A DNA stretch of 8,485 nt from Deltaproteobacteria bacterium (GTDB lineage: Bacteria; Myxococcota_A; SURF-8): NCBI GenBank assembly GCA_029570245.1, contig JAKQSH010000106.1, positions 1 to 8,485 on the forward strand, read 5' to 3'. This document shows positions 1-5,855 of this stretch, piece by piece. Below the pieces are notes generated by a model. The model was given only the letters and a program-made list of their open reading frames with translations, was not told where the DNA came from and ran no database searches. A program made the position numbers and the translations under genes. Within the stretch, counting starts at the first letter, position 1. Each line of letters begins with the position of its first letter.

Positions 1-2118
1 CGCGTCAATGTGATCGCCCACCGCCGACTGCGGATCGTCTTCTATTGCAATCAGAATCGACTTCTCCCAGTACTGCGAATGGCTGAGCCAGTCAACCAGC
101 ATGCCCAGACCTTCGTCGTTGTCGGCCACCATCGAAGCCGGCGTCTGCGTTCCGGCTTCATGGCCGTATGTATGATCGTTCGGCAGGATTATGAAAACGA
201 AGGGCGGGAACAGAATGTTGTTGTGTTCGGCCAGCTCCCATTCGCGGATGATTTCGCCGGCCTTGTCGGTGTCTTTGACGGCCATACTCCAGAACGGATA
301 TTTGGTGTCGATCATTCCGGCCCATTCCTTCAGCTCGCCGACGAAGAAGTTCACCACCTCGCCGTAATTGCGGAATGTCAGGCCGTTATTGACGATATGC
401 TCGAAAATGCTGGGACCTTCGCCTTTCTGGTTGGGATCGACGCCCGGCATGGGCGTGCCGTCGAACATGACTTTTTCGAGGAAGTCGTTGCTGTCGGCCT
501 TGGTGCACCACATATGACCCTGTACCGATTTTTCGGCGTCGGCGTAATAATTGACAAAATCGACAAACTGCCGCGAAAGCTTGTGGGCGTTGGGCGTTAT
601 GCTCAGGGGTCCCAGGGTGGGATGCTGCACCGCTTCGCCGAAGAGACACAGCTCAGGGTCGTGCCATTCGCTGTTCGGCACCAGATCGCCCAGAACTTCG
701 TCGTAGGTTTTGTTTTCCTTAATTACCAGAATCACGTGCTCAATGACGGACTTCTGCCCTTCACGGGTGGGCAGCGGAACGCGATCCTCACAGTCGGAAT
801 CCGGGTAAAAGCCCAACGGACGCTTTATATTGCTTTCCACCAGTGCCGTCAGGTCGGCCAGTTCCGTTACGTTGTCGGGGACATCCAGAATTTGCAATGT
901 GCCGGCCACACTGTTGTATACGTTGCCCTTGAAAATGCTCCAGCCCTTGCTGTTGAGCACATACATTTTTTCGCCGTCGGCGGAGACAATAACTCGGGTG
1001 GGATATTTCGCGGTCGGAATCGAACCCAGAACTTCCCAGTTTTCGGTGTCAACCACTTCGACCGCGTTGTGATCCGCCGATGCCACGTAAGCGACCTTCG
1101 CCGTCGGATGCACTGCAACGGCGTTGGGCGTCCAGGCTTTGAGGTCGTACATATCCGGGTCGATGGGAATCGTGTCGGTCGCTTCCTGGGTGGCGGTGTC
1201 GATAATGGTCAGGTCGTCAGTGTCGGAGTTGGTTACTATAAGATCGGCTCCGTCATTGGCCAGCGCCATTCCTTCCGGGTTCTTGCCGACGGCCACGCGT
1301 TTGAGTTCGCTTCTGTTGGCGATGTCGATGACCGAAACGCTGTCGCCGCCCCAGTTGCTTACATAAGCGTAAGCTCCCTCAGCATCAACGACAACATCAT
1401 ATGGATAATATCCGACCTTGATGCTGTCTATAAGCTCGCCGTTTTCCAGATCGACGAATGAAAGCTTGCTGGCCATTCCATGGGTAACCAGAGCCATCGA
1501 GCCGTCGGGCGTAAACGCCATGCCGCCGGCGTAATTCGGCAACTGTACAAAGGGTTTTTCGGCGTTTAAAGTCAGCAGGCCGGTTTCGGCGTTTCTGTCG
1601 TAGAAATACAGCTTCTCGTCAGAAGCTCCGCAGGCGTATACCTTAGAGGCATCCGGGCTGACTGCGACGCCGTGAGAATAGCGAAGTTCGCTGATGGTCT
1701 GAATGACTGTATTCGTACCGAGATCAACAACTTGAAGATACTGCGAATGTTTGGCGGTGGTGACGTATGCGTGCCTGCCGTCCGGTGAAATCGCCAGACC
1801 CCAGGGAAATTCCTGCAGCACCACCGACTGTCCGGCAGGTGTTATGGTCTGACCGTTAACCAGAATGGCTTTCCCGGCGACTTCGTCATACATGGCTGGA
1901 AGCTCGGCCTCCTCAATGTATTCGCCGGGATTGCAGACTTCCTCGCTTTCTTTGAACGGCGACTTCTGTGAGTCCTGAGCGGTCTGCTGATCCGCCTCGG
2001 TATTACCGTTTCCAGCCGGATTGTTTCCCGGGCCGGAAGCGTTGTCGAAACAACCCGGCACACTCAACAGAACAAGAGCCGCCAGCAGCGACAATATCGG
2101 CAGGTTTAACGTTTTCAT
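1..2118 (-). CDS. Lipoprotein with YVTN-type beta-propeller fused to an alkaline-phosphatase-like phosphoesterase domain (C-terminus cut by window edge)
   Basis: The reading frame is open for 706 codons from the ATG at 2118 to base 1 with no stop, so the C-terminus lies outside the window. Residues 1-23 form a lipoprotein signal peptide (KT, a hydrophobic core, then SVPGC with Cys23 as the lipidation site), followed by a Gly/Asn/Gln-rich linker to about residue 60. Residues 95-415 hold repeated beta-propeller blades: SPDGRHAYVT, SPDASKVYACG, TPDGSMALVTHG, AYAYVSNWGGDSVSVIDI, TAKVAYVASADHNAVEVVD and SADGEKMYVLNS. From about residue 459 an alkaline-phosphatase-superfamily phosphoesterase begins: KENKTYDEVLGDL (467-479, the usual nucleophile/metal segment, probably Thr471), PNDHTYG (646-652) and EDDPQS..GDHIDA (693-706, metal ligands). 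Proteins of this bifunctional design are known, but their substrate is usually undefined. It is likely anchored in the outer membrane facing the periplasm or the outside. The start is supported by AAAGG at 2127-2131, 8 bases upstream. It is separated from the upstream operon by 173 bp and may have its own promoter. Confidence 0.9.
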   Translation of the reverse strand, partial: MKTLNLPILSLLAALVLLSVPGCFDNASGPGNNPAGNGNTEADQQTAQDSQKSPFKESEEVCNPGEYIEEAELPAMYDEVAGKAILVNGQTITPAGQSVVLQEFPWGLAISPDGRHAYVTTAKHSQYLQVVDLGTNTVIQTISELRYSHGVAVSPDASKVYACGASDEKLYFYDRNAETGLLTLNAEKPFVQLPNYAGGMAFTPDGSMALVTHGMASKLSFVDLENGELIDSIKVGYYPYDVVVDAEGAYAYVSNWGGDSVSVIDIANRSELKRVAVGKNPEGMALANDGADLIVTNSDTDDLTIIDTATQEATDTIPIDPDMYDLKAWTPNAVAVHPTAKVAYVASADHNAVEVVDTENWEVLGSIPTAKYPTRVIVSADGEKMYVLNSKGWSIFKGNVYNSVAGTLQILDVPDNVTELADLTALVESNIKRPLGFYPDSDCEDRVPLPTREGQKSVIEHVILVIKENKTYDEVLGDLVPNSEWHDPELCLFGEAVQHPTLGPLSITPNAHKLSRQFVDFVNYYADAEKSVQGHMWCTKADSNDFLEKVMFDGTPMPGVDPNQKGEGPSIFEHIVNNGLTFRNYGEVVNFFVGELKEWAGMIDTKYPFWSMAVKDTDKAGEIIREWELAEHNNILFPPFVFIILPNDHTYGHEAGTQTPASMVADNDEGLGMLVDWLSHSQYWEKSILIAIEDDPQSAVGDHIDA

Positions 2119-2291
2119 GCCTGCTACCTTTCATTCAACGGATAATAAGCCGAAATATCTGAATAACCGCTGCGTCCAGCAGAACGCAGAAAAATGCTTC
2201 ATATTCTAAGTTCAATGCCCGTGCATATTCTAACTCCGATTGCGCAATTTCCGAGTTATTTTTGTATGAGGAAAACTTCAGTCCTCCACAA
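2119..2291 (-). other. Intergenic region upstream of the propeller-phosphoesterase gene
   Basis: This is the longest gap in the window and is visibly more AT-rich than the genes around it. On the minus strand it lies between the stop of the VOC gene and the ATG at 2118, and ends in an AAAGG Shine-Dalgarno (2127-2131). It contains a 10-base direct repeat (2200-2209 and 2224-2233), a perfect 10-base palindrome ATTGCGCAAT (2239-2248), and a 6-bp inverted repeat CTGCGT/ACGCAG (2170-2175 with 2184-2189) that could form a hairpin in the 5' leader. TAGAAT-like and TATTAT-like -10 candidates exist, but I found no -35 match at 16-18 bases. I also see no convincing rho-independent terminator for the VOC gene. 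A promoter here is therefore plausible but not shown. Confidence 0.4.
2200..2233. repeat. Pair of 10-base direct repeats upstream of the propeller gene
   Basis: CATATTCTAA occurs at 2200-2209 and again at 2224-2233, 24 bases apart start to start, inside the intergenic region. On the minus strand each copy reads TTAGAATATG and contains TAGAAT, a 5/6 match to a sigma-70 -10 hexamer. The pair could be a regulator site, duplicated -10 elements, or chance in an AT-rich stretch. Confidence 0.4.
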
Positions 2292-2741
2292 TCATCTGGA
2301 ATGGTTAAGAGTTTCGTCTTCTGCCAGCAGATCACGACTCCATTGTTGTCTTGGCAGAACACTGAAGAACTCCAGCAGATTCCCGTCGGGGTCGCGCAGA
2401 TGCACAGTTCTTATTCCCCAGTCCGGCCTGTTGCAGGGCGCTGCAACGAGCTTCGCGCCTCTGCCAATAAATTCCGCCGCCCGTTCATCAAGGTTTTCCG
2501 TCTCGAAGCCTATGACAGATAAATCATGCCCGGCTCTGTCTGAAGTTTCCGGTTTGGTTCCGAGGGCCCGCGCCATCGCCCCGCGCCCGTACAACGACAG
2601 ACTGGCGCCGTCGCCGTTTCTGAAGCTGGCGTAATCGCTGTGTTCATTTCCCCATATGACTTCAAACTTCAATATATCGGCGTAGAAACGGAACATTTCC
2701 GGCAGGCGGTCGGTCAGCAGACGGATATTGACGAGTTTCAT
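2292..2741 (-). CDS. VOC-superfamily (glyoxalase/bleomycin-resistance/dioxygenase fold) protein
   Basis: This 149-residue protein has the size and layout of a single-subunit VOC protein made of two beta-alpha-beta-beta-beta modules. The first module holds the helix FYADILKFEVIW (residues 19-30) and the strand YASFRNGDGASLSLY. The second holds LDERAAEFIGRGAKLVAAP and ends with the family signature RDPDGNLLEFFS (116-127), whose Glu124 is the usual second-module metal ligand. The substrate cannot be assigned: this superfamily includes glyoxalase I, dioxygenases, epimerases and antibiotic-binding proteins, and the first-module metal ligand is not obvious. I chose the start at 2741 over the ATG at 2750 because AAGGAG (2751-2756) abuts the upstream ATG with no spacer but sits 9 bases from this one. 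It follows the PH-like membrane gene by about 29 bases, so it is probably the last gene of that operon. No terminator is evident downstream. Confidence 0.85.
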   Translation of the reverse strand: MKLVNIRLLTDRLPEMFRFYADILKFEVIWGNEHSDYASFRNGDGASLSLYGRGAMARALGTKPETSDRAGHDLSVIGFETENLDERAAEFIGRGAKLVAAPCNRPDWGIRTVHLRDPDGNLLEFFSVLPRQQWSRDLLAEDETLNHSR

Positions 2742-2750
2742 CTGATTCAT

Positions 2751-2756
2751 CTCCTT
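2751..2756 (-). promoter_or_regulatory. Shine-Dalgarno that decides the start of the VOC gene
   Basis: On the minus strand AAGGAG lies directly against the ATG at 2750 (zero spacing) and 9 bases before the in-frame ATG at 2741. Normal spacing therefore favours the shorter protein, beginning MKLVNIRLL. Confidence 0.6.
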
Positions 2757-2770
2757 GACAGGACGCTTTG

Positions 2771-3256
2771 TCAGTCGCCGCTCCGGGCTGTATTTTCAAC
2801 CTTGATATTCTCAATCGCGGCCTTCCACTCTGAAAGATTTTCCACATACCAGGCGGCGGCGTCCGGGCGACCGTGCTCGTTTATGAAATCGACGCGCAGA
2901 AGCGGACGCAGAATGCTGCGCAGCCTGAAAATTCGCGGGCTGGAAACGCCTTTGATTTTTTCAGGTGCGATTTCGATGCGATTTCGCGACAGCCGGAGCT
3001 GAAAAAAAAGACCGTCATCCGACAGCGCCAGCACGCCGTTGCCTCGCAACTGACGCCTTCCGCGAGACAGCAATCCGAAATAATTGGCGTTTGAAGAAAA
3101 CATGCGCAGATTATGACCTTCAAAACGTTTCAGAACAGCAGCCGCCTGACGTTTCTGCATGCGTCGCAGCACAAGGAACAGCGCAGCAAAAAACAGCAGC
3201 ATAAATGCCGCCAGCGGCAGCACGACAACAAGCGGCGATGTCAGATCAGCGTTCAT
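2771..3256 (-). CDS. Small single-pass membrane protein with a cytoplasmic PH-like domain (unnamed family)
   Basis: This is a 161-residue protein. Residues 8-30 form one hydrophobic membrane segment, followed at once by RRMQKRQ, so by the positive-inside rule the bulk of the protein is cytoplasmic. The soluble part (about 45-150) is rich in short beta strands: ANYFGLLSRGRRQLRGNG (57-74), VLALSDDGLFFQLRL (75-89), IEIAPEKIKGV (94-104) and RPLLRVDFINEHGRPDAAAWYV (117-138), ending in a helix LSEWKAAIENIK. This strand-then-helix order, with an 'RGNG..L.L.DDGLFF' core and an 'AW.V....W' tail, resembles small bacterial PH-like (GRAM/bPH) proteins that I know only as hypotheticals. The function is unknown; binding to membrane or protein is a fold-based guess. 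It starts 14 bases after the restored stop of the upstream activator and ends about 30 bases before the VOC gene, so it is probably translated from the same mRNA. The Shine-Dalgarno is weak (GGGAA at 3262-3266). Confidence 0.75.
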   Translation of the reverse strand: MNADLTSPLVVVLPLAAFMLLFFAALFLVLRRMQKRQAAAVLKRFEGHNLRMFSSNANYFGLLSRGRRQLRGNGVLALSDDGLFFQLRLSRNRIEIAPEKIKGVSSPRIFRLRSILRPLLRVDFINEHGRPDAAAWYVENLSEWKAAIENIKVENTARSGD

Positions 3257-3270
3257 GCCGATTCCCAGTC

Positions 3271-3391
3271 TCAGCCTATGGAATACTTCTTGAGTTTCTC
3301 GTAGAGCGTGGATTTGGAAATTCCGAGCGCCCGGCTGGCCAGACGTTTGTTGTTGCCGTAATGCTCAAGAGTTTCGCAGATAAGGCTTTTT
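3271..3391 (-). other. Out-of-frame Fis-type helix-turn-helix belonging to the sigma-54 activator
   Basis: Reading the minus strand one base out of register from the upstream frame gives ICETLEHYGNN, then KRLASRALGIS, then KSTLYEKLKKYSIG and a TGA at 3271-3273. This is the classic C-terminal Fis-type DNA-binding HTH of enhancer-binding proteins. It joins smoothly to the upstream LADMEK if one A is added to the A5 run (minus strand; T5 at 3387-3391 on the plus strand), giving LADMEKSLICETLEHYG. The in-frame tail as sequenced (SAKLLSITATTNVW...) resembles nothing and ends at TAG 3276-3278. The cause may be a homopolymer error in the read or assembly, a true mutation, or slippage during expression. 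A sequencing or assembly error is my first choice because the remnant HTH is fully intact. Confidence 0.9.
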
Positions 3392-4892
3392 CCATATCGG
3401 CCAGTGTTTCGCTTTCGTACTGCTGGGGGCGCTTGGAAAGCATCCCGGTCTGTCGATCGGCCAGCGAAAGCGGCCTTATCATAAGATGTTCCTCATCCAG
3501 AAAACCGCTTTCCACCGCCTCACGGTTGAAGCCGATGCTGGCGGTGATGACGTTCTTCAGCTCGCGCACATTGCCCGGCCAGTAATGATGCACCAGCGCA
3601 TCCCAGGCCGAATCGGACAATTCGAGTTTTACTCCCATTATCCGCATGAAATGCTCCGTCAACTTGCGCACATCTTCGCGACGCTCGCGCAGCGGCGGCA
3701 CCTCCAGCGGCAGAACCATCAGCCTGAAATACAGGTCTTCCCGGAAATTTCCGTCAACGACTTCCTGTTGCAGATCGCGGTTCGTTGCGGCCAGAACGCG
3801 GGCGTTCACATTGATTGTTTTCGAATCGCCCACTCGCCGCAACTCGCCCGAATCAAGCACGCGCAGAAGCTTCGGTTGCAGATCAAGCGGCATCTCGCCG
3901 ATTTCATCCAGAAATATCGTGCCGTCGGCGGCCAGTTCGAATGCGCCGCGCCGCTCGGCGGAAGCTCCGGTAAATGCTCCTTTGACGTGCCCGAACAGTT
4001 CGCTTTCGATCAGATCACGCGCAATGGCGCCGCAGTTGACAGGCACGAAAGGTCCGCTGCGGCCCGAAAGCCGGTGCAGCGCCCGCGCCACAAGTTCCTT
4101 GCCCGAACCGGTTTCGCCGCGTATCAGCACCGTTTCGGCCAGCGGAGCCAGACGGCGCATATTGCCGCGCAGTTTAATTATGGAAGGATGCGAACCCACG
4201 ATGCCGTAATCGTCGGCGATGTCGTTCTTCGTGTTTGCCGATGTGCCTGAGTCATGTCTGAAGAACAGGCGTGTGCGCCCGGCGGTGAATTCGATTTCAG
4301 TCGGAAGTTCGACTTCAAAAATGCGCAGTCCGCCCATCCACGTACCGTTGCGCGATTCAAGATCACGCAGACGGAAGCGCCCGTCCTGTTCTTCCAGCTG
4401 GCAGTGATAACGCGAAACAAATTCGTCCTCAAGCACTATGTCGCAGTCCGGCGCCGAACCTATTACGGCTCGCTTTCCGACGGAAAACGACTGCGTTTTC
4501 TTTCCGACTATTGCGGAAAGAAACGCTTTTGAGCCTGCCCGACGCGGCCCGGCGTCGTTTGAAGAGCCGGACAGTCTGACGGTGCGCTGCAATTCCTGCG
4601 GCACAAGGCCGAAAGTGAACGAGGCGCGCCGGACTTCGATAACGTCGCCTATCTCCAGACTGCGGCTTTCGCAGACCTCGCCGTTCAACTTTGTGTTTCC
4701 GCCGGACAAGTCCGTAAAAACGTAGCGTCCTTCACGCAAACGGACTTCGAAATGCCGACGGCTGACGCTTTCGTCGTCCAGCGCCAGATCGGAAAGCGGA
4801 CTGCGTCCGAAAAGAAAAACGTCGTCAAGAGGTATGCGCACACCGGATGCGCCCATGTATGAAAACAACAGGCAGAAAGAAGTTTCGCTCAT
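3276..4892 (-). CDS. Sigma-54-dependent transcriptional activator with two N-terminal FHA domains; C-terminal HTH lost to a frameshift
   Basis: The frame as read is 538 residues. FHA domain 1 spans about residues 22-97 (FGRSPLSDLAL, VSRRHFEV, TKLNG) and FHA domain 2 about 138-212 (IGSAPDCDIVL, VSRYHCQL, SRNGTW). Domain 2 has Ser146 where FHA domains usually carry the phosphopeptide-binding Arg. Residues 231-470 are a complete AAA+ sigma-54 interaction domain: Walker A GETGSGKE (259-266), sigma-54 contact loop GAFTGA (305-310), Walker B TIFLDEI (325-331), sensor I AATNRDL (368-374), arginine-finger segment FREDLYFRL (383-391) and sensor II WPGNVRELKN (438-447). There is no receiver domain, so control should come from Ser/Thr-kinase phosphorylation sensed by FHA. 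After Met500-Glu-Lys-Ala503 the sequence stops resembling the family; the Fis-type HTH is present in another frame (see 3271-3391). Restoring one base gives about 540 residues. The start has GGAG at 4901-4904, 8 bases upstream. It lies 28 bases after rmlD. Confidence 0.93.
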   Translation of the reverse strand: MSETSFCLLFSYMGASGVRIPLDDVFLFGRSPLSDLALDDESVSRRHFEVRLREGRYVFTDLSGGNTKLNGEVCESRSLEIGDVIEVRRASFTFGLVPQELQRTVRLSGSSNDAGPRRAGSKAFLSAIVGKKTQSFSVGKRAVIGSAPDCDIVLEDEFVSRYHCQLEEQDGRFRLRDLESRNGTWMGGLRIFEVELPTEIEFTAGRTRLFFRHDSGTSANTKNDIADDYGIVGSHPSIIKLRGNMRRLAPLAETVLIRGETGSGKELVARALHRLSGRSGPFVPVNCGAIARDLIESELFGHVKGAFTGASAERRGAFELAADGTIFLDEIGEMPLDLQPKLLRVLDSGELRRVGDSKTINVNARVLAATNRDLQQEVVDGNFREDLYFRLMVLPLEVPPLRERREDVRKLTEHFMRIMGVKLELSDSAWDALVHHYWPGNVRELKNVITASIGFNREAVESGFLDEEHLMIRPLSLADRQTGMLSKRPQQYESETLADMEKALSAKLLSITATTNVWPAGRSEFPNPRSTRNSRSIP

Positions 4893-4920
4893 CGCCGTTA
4901 CTCCATTGTGCGAGGTAAAC

Positions 4921-5781
4921 TCATTCGCCGTCCAGAAATTCTTCCAGGGCTTGCATCCAGTAAGGAAGGCGGTCGAGGCCCTGCCTTTCCAGATTGTTGT
5001 TGGCCAGCACCGAATATGCCGGGCGGCGGGCCCGCGCGCCGTATTCCTGAGACGAAACCGGCGTTATTTCGGCCTTGATGCCCATAATTTCGAAGATGCT
5101 GCGCGCAAAAGCATACCACGTGGTTTCACCGTGACAGGTGGCGTGATATGTGCCGTACTGATTGCGTGTCAGCAGGTCTAAGATTATCGGAGCCAGCCTG
5201 GCCGTGGGTGTGGGCGTGCAGGTCTGATCCGAGACGACCTTTATCGCCTTGCCTTCGCGCGCCAGTTTGAGCATTATCCGCGGAAAATTGGTGCCTTTTT
5301 CACGACTGCCGGCTTTGCCGTACAAGCCGCAGCTGCGCACTATGATGTGACGCCGCATGCGGTTGCGCAATATCTGTTCTCCGGCCAGCTTGGAAACGCC
5401 GTACACATTTAACGGACGCGCCTCGTCGTCTTCTCCGTAGGGTTCGTTTCGTCCGAAACCCGAAAAGACAAAGTCGGTGGATATGTGCAGCAGCGTCAGG
5501 TCTTCCCGCTGACAGAAATCCGCTAGGTTGGCTACACCGGCGGCGTTGACCTGAAAGCTTTTTTCTATTTCGATCTCGCACAGATCGACCTGATGATAGG
5601 CCGCCGTGTTTATTACGGCGTTGAAGCCTTTGCCGGAAAGGCTTTCAACAATGCTTTCCGGTCGCGTAACGTCAAGCTCAGGCCGCCCGAACGGCACCAG
5701 CTCCAGACCTTCGCGGTCTGCACCTGTTTTCATCAGGTCGCTGCCCAGCTGGCCTTTTGCGCCAATGACTGCAATTTTCAT
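4921..5781 (-). CDS. rfbD: dTDP-4-dehydrorhamnose reductase (RmlD/RfbD)
   Basis: This 286-residue enzyme reduces dTDP-4-dehydro-L-rhamnose to dTDP-L-rhamnose with NAD(P)H, the last step in making the rhamnose donor for O-antigen or other surface glycans; it is cytoplasmic. It is an extended short-chain dehydrogenase of nearly the usual family length (about 290-300). The N-terminal Rossmann motif GAKGQLG is at 7-13, and the NTAAYHQVDLCE segment (58-69) matches the RmlD-typical NTAAY..VD..E. STDFVFSG (101-108) holds the conserved STD, and the catalytic pair is Tyr127-x3-Lys131 in YGVSKLAGEQ. DQTCTPT (185-191) and RRPAYSVL (252-259) match RmlD C-terminal signatures. The start is set by GGAGG at 5786-5790, 4 bases upstream. 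The rest of the rhamnose pathway (rmlA, rmlB, rmlC) is not in this window. It lies 72 bases after the cysteine-rich lipoprotein and 28 before the activator. A paralogous reductase for another dTDP-sugar cannot be excluded. Confidence 0.9.
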   Translation of the reverse strand: MKIAVIGAKGQLGSDLMKTGADREGLELVPFGRPELDVTRPESIVESLSGKGFNAVINTAAYHQVDLCEIEIEKSFQVNAAGVANLADFCQREDLTLLHISTDFVFSGFGRNEPYGEDDEARPLNVYGVSKLAGEQILRNRMRRHIIVRSCGLYGKAGSREKGTNFPRIMLKLAREGKAIKVVSDQTCTPTPTARLAPIILDLLTRNQYGTYHATCHGETTWYAFARSIFEIMGIKAEITPVSSQEYGARARRPAYSVLANNNLERQGLDRLPYWMQALEEFLDGE

Positions 5782-5843
5782 CCCGCCTCCAGATTTTTAC
5801 GGCGATCCCGCGCCGTTCCGAGAATGCAAAATAACAGACAGCA

Positions 5844-5855
5844 AATCAGCTGATT
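5844..5855. repeat. 12-base perfect palindrome overlapping the lipoprotein stop codon
   Basis: AATCAGCTGATT is its own reverse complement and includes two bases of the TAA stop (5854-5856) of the lipoprotein gene. It begins the 72-base gap before rmlD. It has no loop and no following T-tract on the minus strand, so it is not a rho-independent terminator. It could be a binding site for a dimeric regulator, or chance. Confidence 0.3.

Noticed and set aside
10..1461. Long plus-strand open frame of 483 codons
   Set aside because: It is antisense to the propeller-phosphoesterase gene, whose minus-strand frame shows clear family motifs throughout. The plus-strand product has no recognisable motif and no Shine-Dalgarno, and its length follows from codon bias of the real gene.
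2264..2288. GAGGA/TCCTC inverted repeat just after the VOC gene stop as a terminator
   Set aside because: The stem is only 5 bp with a 9-base loop and no following T-tract on the minus strand.
3384..3395. Programmed -1 frameshift in the activator
   Set aside because: The A5 run could allow slippage onto AAA-AGC, but the site is not a proper X-XXY-YYZ heptamer and I see no clear downstream stem-loop. A homopolymer length error is simpler, so this is kept only as an alternative.
3486..4250. Plus-strand open frame of 254 codons (and an overlapping one at 3646-4209)
   Set aside because: Both lie opposite the AAA+ core of the sigma-54 activator, which is unmistakable; their products look compositionally random.
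5799..5816. GC-rich hairpin ACGGCG/CGCCGT as a terminator after the lipoprotein gene
   Set aside because: On the minus strand the stem is followed by an A-rich, not T-rich, stretch, and it sits only 8 bases before the rmlD Shine-Dalgarno. It is at most a leader hairpin.
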